Shown: positions 1 to 5,885 of the stretch, one piece after another | How the letters are laid out: every line of letters begins with the position of its first letter | How positions within the stretch are numbered: the first letter of the stretch is position 1 | From: HGM11788 sp964654945 | GTDB lineage: Bacteria > Bacillota > Clostridia > Lachnospirales > CAG-274 | Reading direction: 5' to 3' | DNA: 6,101 nucleotides | NCBI GenBank assembly: GCA_964654945.1 | Contig: CAZZLN010000075.1 | Location: forward strand, 1 to 6,101 | Position numbers and translations under genes: made by a program | The notes under the pieces: model-generated | Told to the model about the DNA's origin: nothing | Database searches by the model: none | The model's input: the letters and a program-made list of their open reading frames with translations, nothing else

Positions 1-25
1 CCCTCCACCGGCAAAAGCCGGTCCC

Positions 26-46
26 CCTCCCTTTAGGCAAGGGAGG
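26..46. repeat. GGGAGG palindrome, loop TAGGC
   Basis: CCTCCCTT (26-33) pairs perfectly with AAGGGAGG (39-46) around the 5-nt loop TAGGC. The loop and right arm recur at 87-103 without the left arm. A related palindrome at 6049-6069 carries the reverse-complement loop GCCTA, so it sits in the opposite orientation. Confidence 0.8.
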
Positions 47-55
47 CTTTTGTGT

Positions 56-82
56 AGTTCTGCTTTTGCTTCGGCAAAAGTT
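56..82 (+). repeat. Direct repeat copy 1 with TTCG hairpin
   Basis: This 27-bp sequence is identical to 168-194. It contains a hairpin CTTTTGC (63-69), loop TTCG, GCAAAAG (74-80). As RNA it would be a C(UUCG)G tetraloop, which is unusually stable. It is followed by TTCTGA (81-86) and then the CTTTAGGCAAGGGAGGC module, whereas the second copy continues into different sequence. Confidence 0.85.
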
Positions 83-135
83 CTGACTTTAGGCAAGGGA
101 GGCATAAGGGGTAGTTGCGAAGCCGGTCCCCCTCC

Positions 136-161
136 ATTGAATCGGAAAGACTAATCCGACA
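136..161 (+). repeat. ATTGAATCGG module, left copy
   Basis: These 26 bp match 5886-5911 at 25 positions; the only difference is C151 against T5901. The module contains a short inverted repeat, TCGGA (142-146) and TCCGA (155-159). It is followed by a variable hairpin, as in the right flank. Confidence 0.85.
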
Positions 162-167
162 GAACGC

Positions 168-194
168 AGTTCTGCTTTTGCTTCGGCAAAAGTT
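168..194 (+). repeat. Direct repeat copy 2 with TTCG hairpin
   Basis: This is the second exact copy of the 27-bp sequence at 56-82, with its hairpin at 175-192. It lies directly after an ATTGAATCGGAAAGA module (136-161), the same order as in the right-flank 64-bp units, where the hairpin arms have a different sequence. Confidence 0.85.
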
Positions 195-195
195 A

Positions 196-214
196 CAATT
201 TACTATGTAAATTG
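196..214. repeat. Hairpin CAATTTAC/GTAAATTG
   Basis: This is a perfect 8-bp stem with a 3-nt loop (TAT). It has the same geometry as the right-flank hairpins at 5925-5943 and 5989-6007 (8-bp stem, 3-nt loop) but a different stem sequence. It follows the 168-194 repeat after one base. Confidence 0.7.
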
Positions 215-234
215 CCGAAAAAAATTTACCTTAA

Positions 235-276
235 TCAGGACATTTTTTTCTAACAATGTTCTGATGCAGGGAGGAT
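235..276 (+). repeat. Hairpin followed by TGCAGGGAGGAT module
   Basis: TCAGGACATT (235-244) pairs with AATGTTCTGA (255-264) over 10 bp with one G-T wobble and a 10-nt loop. The 21 bases 256-276, which end in TGCAGGGAGGAT, are identical to 6005-6025 at the other end of the window. A run of eight T follows at 276-283, but about 11 nt separate it from the stem, so an intrinsic terminator is doubtful. Confidence 0.7.
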
Positions 277-291
277 TTTTTTTATAAACTA

Positions 292-320
292 TTGAAATTT
301 TTTACAAATTGTAGTAAAAT
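292..320 (+). promoter_or_regulatory. Predicted sigma-A promoter of leuS
   Basis: TTGAAA (292-297) and TAAAAT (315-320) are spaced by 17 nt, close to the TTGACA-N17-TATAAT consensus. Transcription would start near 326-328, giving a leader of about 50 nt before the leuS start at 376. It lies just downstream of the repeat mosaic. The prediction is from motif match only. Confidence 0.65.
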
Positions 321-359
321 AAATTGTTAAATTACAAGATTTTGAATTATATCTTATAT

Positions 360-364
360 GGAGG
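360..364 (+). promoter_or_regulatory. leuS ribosome binding site, decides the start
   Basis: GGAGG at 360-364 lies 11 nt before the ATG at 376. An in-frame ATG at 358 overlaps this site and has no SD of its own, so 376 is the better start. From there the protein begins MAAKYNFKEIEKKW, a normal LeuRS N-terminus. Confidence 0.75.
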
Positions 365-375
365 AATTTAAAATT

Positions 376-2790
376 ATGGCTGCAAAATATAATTTTAAAG
401 AAATTGAAAAAAAATGGCGTGACAGGTGGGAAAAAGACCCTGTTAATCCAACAGGTACAGACAAGCCTAAGTATTATTGTCTTGATATGTTTCCATATCC
501 GTCAGGAAACGGACTTCACGTTGGTCACTGGAGAGGATATGTCCTTTCCGATGTAGTAAGCAGATATAAGCTTTTACAGGGATATGAAATTCTTCACCCT
601 ATGGGTTGGGACGCCTTTGGTCTGCCTGCTGAAAACTATGCTATTAAAACCGGCACTCACCCATCTGTTGCAGTTGAAAACAGTGTGAAAAATATCAGAC
701 GTCAGGTTCAGGATATTGCTGCAATTTATGATTGGGACAGAGAGGTCAACACAACAGACCCTAAGTTCTATAAATGGACACAGTGGATATTTATTCAGAT
801 GTTTAAAAAGGGATTAGCCTATGAAAAGGAAATGCCTCTTAACTGGTGTCCGAATTGCAAGTGTGTCCTTGCTAATGAAGAAGCCACAAACGGTGTGTGC
901 GACAGATGCGGCTCACAGACTACCAAAAAGAATTTAAGACAGTGGATGTTAAAAATCACTGATTATGCCGAAAGATTATTAAATGACCTTAAAACCCTTG
1001 ACTGGCCTGAAAAGGTTAAGAAAATGCAGACTGACTGGATTGGCAAAAGCTACGGTGCTGAAATCGACTTTAATGTTGAGGGCACTGACAAGGCAATAAA
1101 GGTTTATACAACAAGACCCGACACCCTTTATGGTGCAACATTTATGGTGCTTGCTCCCGAACATAAAATCGTCAGTGAAATTACCACTGATGAATATAAA
1201 AATTCAATGGATAAATATATTTATGAGGCAAGCACAAAGTCTAATGTATCCAGAATGACCGATAAAGAAAAAACAGGTGTGTTTACAGGTGCTTATGGCA
1301 TCAACCCTCTTAACGGAGCTAAAACTCCGATTTGGGTAAGTGACTATGTTCTTGCTGACTATGGCACAGGTGCAATTATGTGTGTGCCTGCTCACGATGA
1401 CAGGGATTTTGAATTTGCAAAGAAATTTGATTTGCCTGTTATTCAGGTTATCAGTAAAGACGGAAAAGAAGCTGAATGCTTAACCGAAGCTTATACCGAT
1501 GCAGGCATTATGATTAATTCAGGGGAGTTTAACGGTATGTCCTCTGAAGAAGCTAAGGCTAAGGTTCCTGACTATATGGAAGAAAAAGGCTTTGGCAAAA
1601 AAACAGTAAACTACAAGCTTCGTGACTGGGTATTCTCACGTCAGAGATATTGGGGAGAGCCTATTCCTCTTATACACTGTGAAAAATGCGGAATTGTGCC
1701 TGTTCCCGAAGAAGAACTGCCTGTAGTTTTGCCTAATGTTGAAAGCTATAAGCCGACTGATACAGGAGAATCACCTCTTGCAGCCATTGAAGATTGGGTA
1801 AATACAACTTGTCCTTGCTGCGGAGGTCCCGCTAAGAGAGAAACAAACACTATGCCTCAGTGGGCAGGCTCAAGCTGGTATTTTTTACGCTACTGTGATA
1901 ACCACAATGACAATGAGCTTGCAAGCAAAGAAGCTCTTAAAAAATGGATGCCTGTTGATATGTATGTGGGCGGTATCGAGCACGCAGTTTTACACCTGTT
2001 ATATGCCAGATTTTACACTAAGTTCTTATATGATATTGGCGTAGTTGATTTTGAGGAGCCGTTTACAAGATTATTTAATCAGGGTATGATTACCAAAGAC
2101 GGTGCAAAGATGAGTAAAAATAAGGGCAATGTTGTTTCCCCTGATGAAACAGTTGAGGCTTATGGCTGCGATTCTTTAAGAATGTATGAATTATTTATAG
2201 GACCGCCTGAATTAGATTCAGAATGGGACGATAACGGTATTGACGGTGTGTTCAGATACTTAAATAAGGTCTGGAAATTTGTTGATGAATACAAGGATAA
2301 TATTATTGAGCCTACTAAGGAGCTTGAACAGGCTAAGCATAAAATGATTTATGAAATCACCACCAGATTAGAGGCATTAACTCTGAACACTGTGGTTTCA
2401 GGCTTTATGGAATTTACAAACAAGCTTATTGCTGCAGCTAAAAAAGCAGGCGGTGTTGACAAAGACTCTCTTGACTGCCTTGCCATACTTCTTTCTCCGT
2501 TTGCACCTCATATTGCAGAGGAGCTTTGGGAGGTTCTCGGTCATAATCAGTCTGTATTTAAACAGACTTGGCCTGAATATGACGAAGAAAAATTAAAGGA
2601 GGATACAATTGAGGTTGCTGTTCAGGTAAACGGTAAGGTTAAGACCACTGTTACGGTAGCTGCCGATGCAAATAAGGACACTGTTCTTACTGCTGCTAAG
2701 GAGGCTCTTGGTGCTAAGCTTAAAGGCACTGTGGTTAAGGAAATTTATGTTCCCGGAAGAATTTGCAATATTGTTGTTAAGCCAAATTAA
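376..2790 (+). CDS. leuS: Leucyl-tRNA synthetase (LeuRS)
   Basis: Cytosolic class Ia aminoacyl-tRNA synthetase that charges tRNA-Leu with leucine using ATP. The 804-aa length from the 376 start is the normal size for the single-chain bacterial enzyme. Visible landmarks are: the HIGH-type motif HVGH at residues 48-51, after MFPYPSGNGL; a zinc knuckle with C158, C161, C175 and C178; the CP1 editing domain, with its threonine-rich TTRPDT at 245-250 and YGTGAIMCVPAHDDRD at 329-344; RQRYWG; a second Cys4 site (C435, C438, C479, C482); and the catalytic KMSKS-type loop, here KMSKN at 578-582. An anticodon-binding helical domain follows, then a small C-terminal domain ending in EIYVPGRICNIVVKPN. The final Asn of KMSKN is a mild departure from consensus; otherwise the enzyme looks intact. 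It is monocistronic, with its own promoter and a hairpin after the stop. No T-box leader is visible. An in-frame ATG at 358 would add six residues but lacks an SD. Confidence 0.98.
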   Translation: MAAKYNFKEIEKKWRDRWEKDPVNPTGTDKPKYYCLDMFPYPSGNGLHVGHWRGYVLSDVVSRYKLLQGYEILHPMGWDAFGLPAENYAIKTGTHPSVAVENSVKNIRRQVQDIAAIYDWDREVNTTDPKFYKWTQWIFIQMFKKGLAYEKEMPLNWCPNCKCVLANEEATNGVCDRCGSQTTKKNLRQWMLKITDYAERLLNDLKTLDWPEKVKKMQTDWIGKSYGAEIDFNVEGTDKAIKVYTTRPDTLYGATFMVLAPEHKIVSEITTDEYKNSMDKYIYEASTKSNVSRMTDKEKTGVFTGAYGINPLNGAKTPIWVSDYVLADYGTGAIMCVPAHDDRDFEFAKKFDLPVIQVISKDGKEAECLTEAYTDAGIMINSGEFNGMSSEEAKAKVPDYMEEKGFGKKTVNYKLRDWVFSRQRYWGEPIPLIHCEKCGIVPVPEEELPVVLPNVESYKPTDTGESPLAAIEDWVNTTCPCCGGPAKRETNTMPQWAGSSWYFLRYCDNHNDNELASKEALKKWMPVDMYVGGIEHAVLHLLYARFYTKFLYDIGVVDFEEPFTRLFNQGMITKDGAKMSKNKGNVVSPDETVEAYGCDSLRMYELFIGPPELDSEWDDNGIDGVFRYLNKVWKFVDEYKDNIIEPTKELEQAKHKMIYEITTRLEALTLNTVVSGFMEFTNKLIAAAKKAGGVDKDSLDCLAILLSPFAPHIAEELWEVLGHNQSVFKQTWPEYDEEKLKEDTIEVAVQVNGKVKTTVTVAADANKDTVLTAAKEALGAKLKGTVVKEIYVPGRICNIVVKPN

Positions 2791-2799
2791 TTACATTTT

Positions 2800-2827
2800 A
2801 AAGGAGTTGTCGTTTGACAACTCCTTT
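2800..2827. terminator. Bidirectional intrinsic terminator, leuS/panD
   Basis: AAAGGAGTTGTC (2800-2811) pairs perfectly with GACAACTCCTTT (2816-2827) around a GTTT loop. The core GGAGTTGTC stem is flanked by an A run on the left and by TTTTGTATT on the right, so each strand reads a stem followed by a T-rich tail. It fills the 41-nt gap between the leuS stop and the panD stop, and so can end transcription from both sides. Confidence 0.85.
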
Positions 2828-2831
2828 TGTA

Positions 2832-3221
2832 TTATTCAGATATTAACTGTCCGTATTTTTCATAGGCTGCAATTTTTCTTATTTTGTTATCCTCGTCTAC
2901 AAAAACAACCTTTGGTTTAATATTTTTTCCTTCTTCAATATCAACCTGTGCATAAGCCATAATTATAATATAATCACCCTTTTGAACACATCTTGCAGCA
3001 GCTCCGTTAAGACAAATCATACCTGAGCCCTTTTTGCCGTATATAACATAGGTTTCAAATCTTTCTCCGTTATTTACATCTGCAACCTGCACCTTTTCAT
3101 ATTCAAGTATGCCTGCTGCCTCTGTAAGCTCAGGGTCAATTGTAATGCTGCCTACATAGTCAAGCTCTGCCTGTATAACCTTTGCTCTATGTATTTTGCT
3201 TTTTAACATTGTAATTGTCAT
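2832..3221 (-). CDS. panD: Aspartate 1-decarboxylase (pyruvoyl enzyme)
   Basis: Decarboxylates L-aspartate to beta-alanine, which PanC then joins to pantoate. It is made as an inactive proenzyme (pi chain) that self-cleaves between Gly24 and Ser25, turning Ser25 into the pyruvoyl cofactor. The sequence keeps the family landmarks at their standard positions: K9, H11, Y22, G24-S25, R54, T57, Y58, N72 and the GAAAR stretch at 73-77. At 129 aa it is normal length for bacterial PanD. The start is supported by this numbering and by GGAG, encoded in the last codons of panC, with an 8-nt spacer. It is the last gene of the operon; the gap after panC is 5 nt. Bacterial PanD needs a maturation factor (PanZ) in enterics; none is visible here and none is expected in Firmicutes. 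Confidence 0.97.
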   Translation of the reverse strand: MTITMLKSKIHRAKVIQAELDYVGSITIDPELTEAAGILEYEKVQVADVNNGERFETYVIYGKKGSGMICLNGAAARCVQKGDYIIIMAYAQVDIEEGKNIKPKVVFVDEDNKIRKIAAYEKYGQLISE

Positions 3222-3226
3222 AATTC

Positions 3227-4066
3227 TTACTCCATAATTATATTGTCTATTAACCTTGTTTTTCCAATATAAACTGCCTCTGCCATAAGAAATGGCTTTT
3301 CAATTTTATCAATTGATTTTAATGTGTTTAAATCAACTATTTCAACATAGTCAATTTTTGAAAGCTTTTCGGCATTTATAATATCTACAGCCTTTGAAAT
3401 AACATTTTCAGCATCTGTTTCCCCTGCTTCAATGATTTTTTTTGCAGCATTAAGGGATTTATAAAGACAAAGTGCAGCCTTTCTTTCTTCAGGGTTAAGA
3501 TAAGTATTTCTTGAGCTTTTTGCAAGTCCGTCAGCTTCTCTTATGATAGGACAAGACACTATTTCAATATCAAAGTTTAAATCCTTAACCATTTTTTTTA
3601 TAACACACAGCTGCTGTGCATCTTTTTGACCAAAATATGCTCTGTCAGGTGTAACTATATTAAAAAGCTTGCTGACTACTGTGCAGACACCGTTAAAATG
3701 AATAGGTCTTGTTTTACCGCAAAGCACCTCAGTTATTCCAACCATATTTACATTGGTAAGAGCATTGTCATACATTTCATCTGCTTCAGGATTAAAAATA
3801 ATATCAGCTCCTGCTTCTTCACAAAGCCTGCTGTCAGCAGCAATATCTCTGGGATAAGCTTCAAAATCCTCATTGGGAGCAAACTGTGTGGGATTTACAA
3901 AATCACTAACGACAACTCTGTCATTTTGACTTACAGCCTTTAAAATAAGGCTTTTATGTCCCTCGTGAAGATAGCCCATTGTTGGCACAAGACCAATGCT
4001 AAGACCTTGTTTTTTCCACTGTTTGACTATTTTTCTGACTTCTTCTATTGTTTTTACAACTTTCAT
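3227..4066 (-). CDS. panC: Pantoate--beta-alanine ligase (pantothenate synthetase)
   Basis: Cytosolic enzyme that activates pantoate with ATP to pantoyl-adenylate and transfers it to beta-alanine, giving pantothenate. It belongs to the nucleotidyltransferase superfamily with class I synthetase-like signatures. The 279-aa protein shows PTMGYLHEGH at 28-37, with the HIGH-type HEGH at 34-37; NPTQF at 58-62, whose Gln binds pantoate in the family; HFNGV at 123-127; FGQKDAQQ at 145-152; and the KMSKS-like segment AKSSRN at 182-187. D55 precedes FVNPTQF where a hydrophobic residue is more usual; this is noted only. Start: ATG at 4066 has AGGAG with an 8-nt spacer. Its first base is also the first base of the panB stop codon (TAATG when read as mRNA), a 1-nt overlap typical of coupled translation. 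The product of PanD and the reduced product of the DUF2520 enzyme would meet here. Confidence 0.97.
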   Translation of the reverse strand: MKVVKTIEEVRKIVKQWKKQGLSIGLVPTMGYLHEGHKSLILKAVSQNDRVVVSDFVNPTQFAPNEDFEAYPRDIAADSRLCEEAGADIIFNPEADEMYDNALTNVNMVGITEVLCGKTRPIHFNGVCTVVSKLFNIVTPDRAYFGQKDAQQLCVIKKMVKDLNFDIEIVSCPIIREADGLAKSSRNTYLNPEERKAALCLYKSLNAAKKIIEAGETDAENVISKAVDIINAEKLSKIDYVEIVDLNTLKSIDKIEKPFLMAEAVYIGKTRLIDNIIME

Positions 4067-4905
4067 TATTTTATCTCCTGTTTAATTTTTTCAATAATAA
4101 TATCATCTATTTTAAAGGTATGCTCCTCACTTGGGAAATTACCGTTAATTACTTCATTATGATAATTTTTAAAACATTCTTTCATAATTTCTCCAACCTG
4201 TCCGAACTGTTTTACAAATTTTGGCTTAAAATCCGAATACATAGCAAGCATATCCTGATAAACCAGCACCTGACCGTCACAGTCAGCACCTGCACCAATT
4301 CCTATAACGGGAACTGATACCCTCTCAGCTAAAATTTTAGCAAGCTTAGCAGGCACACATTCAATCACAATTGCAAATACTCCCGCATCTTCCAGAGCCT
4401 TTGCATCATTAATTAATTTTTTAGCTGCTTCAATGGTCTTGCCCTGCACCTTAAAGCCGCCAAAGGCATTTATTGACTGAGGAGTAAGACCTATATGACC
4501 GCATACGGGAATAGAAGCTCTTGTAACAGCTCTTATTGTATCTGAAAATTCAGCTCCGCCCTCAAGCTTTACTGCATCTGCATTGCCCTCTTTAATCAAT
4601 CTGCCTGCATTTACAACGGCATCATAATCAGAGCTTTGATAAGACATAAAAGGCATATCTGTAATAACAAGGGCATTTTCAGCACCCTTTGCCACTGCTC
4701 TGCTGTGATGAATCATATCTTCCATTGTAACAGACAGAGTGTCCTCATAGCCAAGCATAACCATACCGAGAGAATCTCCCACAAGTATGCTGTTTACCCC
4801 TGCGTTATCAATAAGCTTTGCAGTTGTGTAATCATAGGCTGTAAGCATAGAAAGCTTTTCACCCTTTGCCTTTGCCTCTTTAAATGTTGCAACTGTATTT
4901 TTCAT
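4066..4905 (-). CDS. panB: 3-methyl-2-oxobutanoate hydroxymethyltransferase
   Basis: Transfers a one-carbon unit from 5,10-methylene-THF to 2-oxoisovalerate (the valine precursor), giving ketopantoate, the first committed step to pantothenate. It is a (beta/alpha)8-barrel, metal-dependent cytosolic enzyme. The 279-aa protein starts MKNTVATFKEAKAKGEKLSMLTAYDY, as in the family. Expected metal and active-site residues are present: D44 in LVGDSLG, D83 in ITDMPF, K113 and E115 in AVKLEGG, H137 in GHIGLTPQ, and E182 in IECVP. GIGAGADCDGQ at 202-211 is also a family hallmark. Start: GGAGG with a 7-nt spacer, inside the end of the upstream gene. The ATGA at 4905-4902 serves both as its start and as the stop of the DUF2520 gene, a 4-nt overlap. 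Length and motifs indicate an intact enzyme. Confidence 0.97.
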   Translation of the reverse strand: MKNTVATFKEAKAKGEKLSMLTAYDYTTAKLIDNAGVNSILVGDSLGMVMLGYEDTLSVTMEDMIHHSRAVAKGAENALVITDMPFMSYQSSDYDAVVNAGRLIKEGNADAVKLEGGAEFSDTIRAVTRASIPVCGHIGLTPQSINAFGGFKVQGKTIEAAKKLINDAKALEDAGVFAIVIECVPAKLAKILAERVSVPVIGIGAGADCDGQVLVYQDMLAMYSDFKPKFVKQFGQVGEIMKECFKNYHNEVINGNFPSEEHTFKIDDIIIEKIKQEIK

Positions 4906-5756
4906 AGTAATTCCTCCATTTTGGTGTAATCTCTGTCCCTGTGCTTTTTTTTGGCAATATCTGTAAGAATTTCAGTAAGCTCCTTATAAAGAGCCTTATC
5001 CTTATTATTTAATACTTCTAAGTGCCTTTTAACGGTTTTAATATCATTTCTCTCAACAGGTCCTGTTAAAGAATTTAAAATGCCCTCAGAGCAAATATTA
5101 TTGACATTTGAAAGTATAAGAGGCGTCATAGCCTTTAAAGCTTCGTTATATTCAAAACCGCATTCACACATAATATCAGCTGCCTTTTCACATAATGCAA
5201 CAACAAAATTAGATGCAAAACAGGCTGCACAGTGATATTTTGCTTTATTTTTGCTTTCTATAATATAATAAGGATTTTTACATATTTTAAGTAATGAGGA
5301 AACATTTTCAATTGCTTTTTTGTTGCCTTCGATTGTAAAATATGCTTTTGAAATTTCAGATATTGAAACATCATAGTTTTTAAAGGGGAGAATTGGATGA
5401 AGTGAGCAGCAATAAGCATTGTGCTTATCTGCATTTATGAAAATTTCAGATGACAGTAAACCACTGCAATGGCATATAGTTTTATTATTAATATTAATAT
5501 TTTCCAATCTGCTCCAAATCTCACTTATTGCTCCGTCGGTTACAGTCAGAAAAATAATATCGCTTTTGTTAATTAAATCTTGTAAATTATCAAATATTTT
5601 AAAATCTGCCACATTTTTGGAATGACTGCCGATATAAAAGCCGCTTATATCTATTGACCTGTATTTAAAATACTTTGCCATAGATGAGCCAACCTTACCG
5701 GCACCAATAAAACCTGCTTTTATAATATCACATCCTTTGTGATACCATTGCAGCAA
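4902..5756 (-). CDS. Rossmann/DUF2520 protein, likely ketopantoate reductase
   Basis: First gene of the pan operon. The N-terminal Rossmann NAD(P)-binding fold has GFIGAGKVG with GxGxxG; the C-terminal DUF2520 part is an all-helical 6PGDH-like domain. Counting from the ATA at 5723 (273 aa): GxGxxG at 7-12, TVTDGAI at 60-66, HCSG at 85-88, LHP at 108-110, the hallmark K162-YHCAACFAS-N172, and TGPVERND at 220-227. This family is distinct from classical PanE. From memory, PanG of Francisella is a characterised ketopantoate reductase with relatives in Clostridia, and I believe it is this family. Position and overlap with panB support NADPH reduction of ketopantoate to pantoate; that is inference. 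The start is uncertain. The longest reading begins with TTG at 5756, with only a weak SD and 11 non-family residues. A near-perfect SD points instead to ATA at 5723 or ATT at 5726. Eleven cysteines make it rather cysteine-rich. The ORF is otherwise intact. Confidence 0.85.
   Translation of the reverse strand: MLQWYHKGCDIIKAGFIGAGKVGSSMAKYFKYRSIDISGFYIGSHSKNVADFKIFDNLQDLINKSDIIFLTVTDGAISEIWSRLENININNKTICHCSGLLSSEIFINADKHNAYCCSLHPILPFKNYDVSISEISKAYFTIEGNKKAIENVSSLLKICKNPYYIIESKNKAKYHCAACFASNFVVALCEKAADIMCECGFEYNEALKAMTPLILSNVNNICSEGILNSLTGPVERNDIKTVKRHLEVLNNKDKALYKELTEILTDIAKKKHRDRDYTKMEELL
5721..5738 (-). promoter_or_regulatory. Extended SD before a non-ATG start (ATT/ATA)
   Basis: Read on the minus strand, AAAGGATGTGAT (5738-5727) matches the extended anti-SD complement AAGGAGGTGAT at all but one position. 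It is followed by ATT (5726-5724) and ATA (5723-5721). Starting at ATA, with a 7-nt spacer after GGATG like that of panB, the protein reads M-K-A-G-F-I-G-A-G, exactly the family N-terminus. No ATG, GTG or TTG is in frame near it. Start-codon use is inference. Confidence 0.55.
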
Positions 5757-5778
5757 TCTGTATCCGGTGCAGTTTCAT
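5728..5778 (-). CDS. Possible leader peptide (uORF) before DUF2520 gene
   Basis: A 16-codon ORF (MKLHRIQIAAMVSQRM) begins at ATG 5778, preceded by an SD-like GGTGG with a 7-nt spacer. It could be extended to an in-frame ATG at 5793, giving 21 codons. Its last codons, ATG TGA, lie inside the SD of the reductase gene, so ribosomes ending here would sit on the next start site. It matches no known peptide that I recognise. It may be chance; translation is unproven. Confidence 0.2.
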   Translation of the reverse strand: MKLHRIQIAAMVSQRM

Positions 5779-5804
5779 AAGAATACCACCCATAACTCAA
5801 ATAT

Positions 5805-5833
5805 AATATAACATTTTTTAATAAAAATTACAA
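5805..5833 (-). promoter_or_regulatory. Predicted promoter of the pan operon
   Basis: On the minus strand, TTGTAA (5833-5828) and TATATT (5810-5805) are separated by 17 nt. A TG sits one base before the -10, giving an extended -10 (TGTTATATT). Transcription would start near 5797-5799, leaving a leader of about 75 nt to the ATA codon at 5723. It is the best match in the gap upstream of the operon. No operator or riboswitch is recognisable. Confidence 0.55.
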
Positions 5834-5885
5834 GTATTTTATTAAACAAAACACGTGAATATAATTTGGTCATAATCCGACAAGC

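Larger units (their letters stand above)
1..276. repeat. Mosaic of intergenic palindromic repeats, left flank
   Basis: There is no credible gene here. The stretch is built from short repeated modules, several of which recur at the right end of the window. Visible pieces are: a perfect hairpin at 7-22 (ACCGGC, loop AAAA, GCCGGT); GCCGGTCCCCCTCC at 17-30 and again at 122-135; CTTTAGGCAAGGGAGGC at 31-47 and 87-103; a 27-bp direct repeat at 56-82 and 168-194; an ATTGAATCGGAAAGA module at 136-161; hairpins at 196-214 and 235-264; and a TGCAGGGAGGAT module at 265-276. The arrangement recalls BIME or BOX-type intergenic elements, which are non-coding palindromic mosaics. No transposase or terminal target-site duplication is visible. 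Repeat identity is seen directly; the assignment as a dispersed genomic family is inference. Confidence 0.8.

Noticed and set aside
235..283. Intrinsic terminator formed by the hairpin at 235-264 and the T8 run at 276-283
   Set aside because: Eleven non-T bases separate the stem from the T run, and the same hairpin-TGCAGGGAGGAT module at the right end lacks a T run, so it is better read as a repeat module next to an AT-rich promoter.
979..1395. Antisense ORFs of about 60 codons on the minus strand inside leuS
   Set aside because: They lie opposite a clearly functional LeuRS editing domain, have no supporting context, and their translations resemble no known protein.
3506..3524. Loss of Met in the PanC KMSKS-like motif (AKSSRN instead of AMSSRN)
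   Set aside because: This position varies within the family and I recall Lys here in other Clostridia; the SSRN residues are intact.
3626..4317. Plus-strand ORFs of 68-105 codons opposite panC and panB
   Set aside because: They are reverse-strand readings of conserved enzymes, rich in Ile, Phe, Ser and Cys as expected from AT-rich antisense, with no SD logic or homology.
4636..5625. Plus-strand ORFs opposite panB and the DUF2520 gene
   Set aside because: They are shadows of real genes, and their composition fits antisense of coding DNA.
5728..5793. Frameshift joining the short upstream ORF to the DUF2520 gene
   Set aside because: A fusion would add an N-terminal extension foreign to Rossmann proteins, whereas the SD and the family N-terminus agree on a start near 5723.
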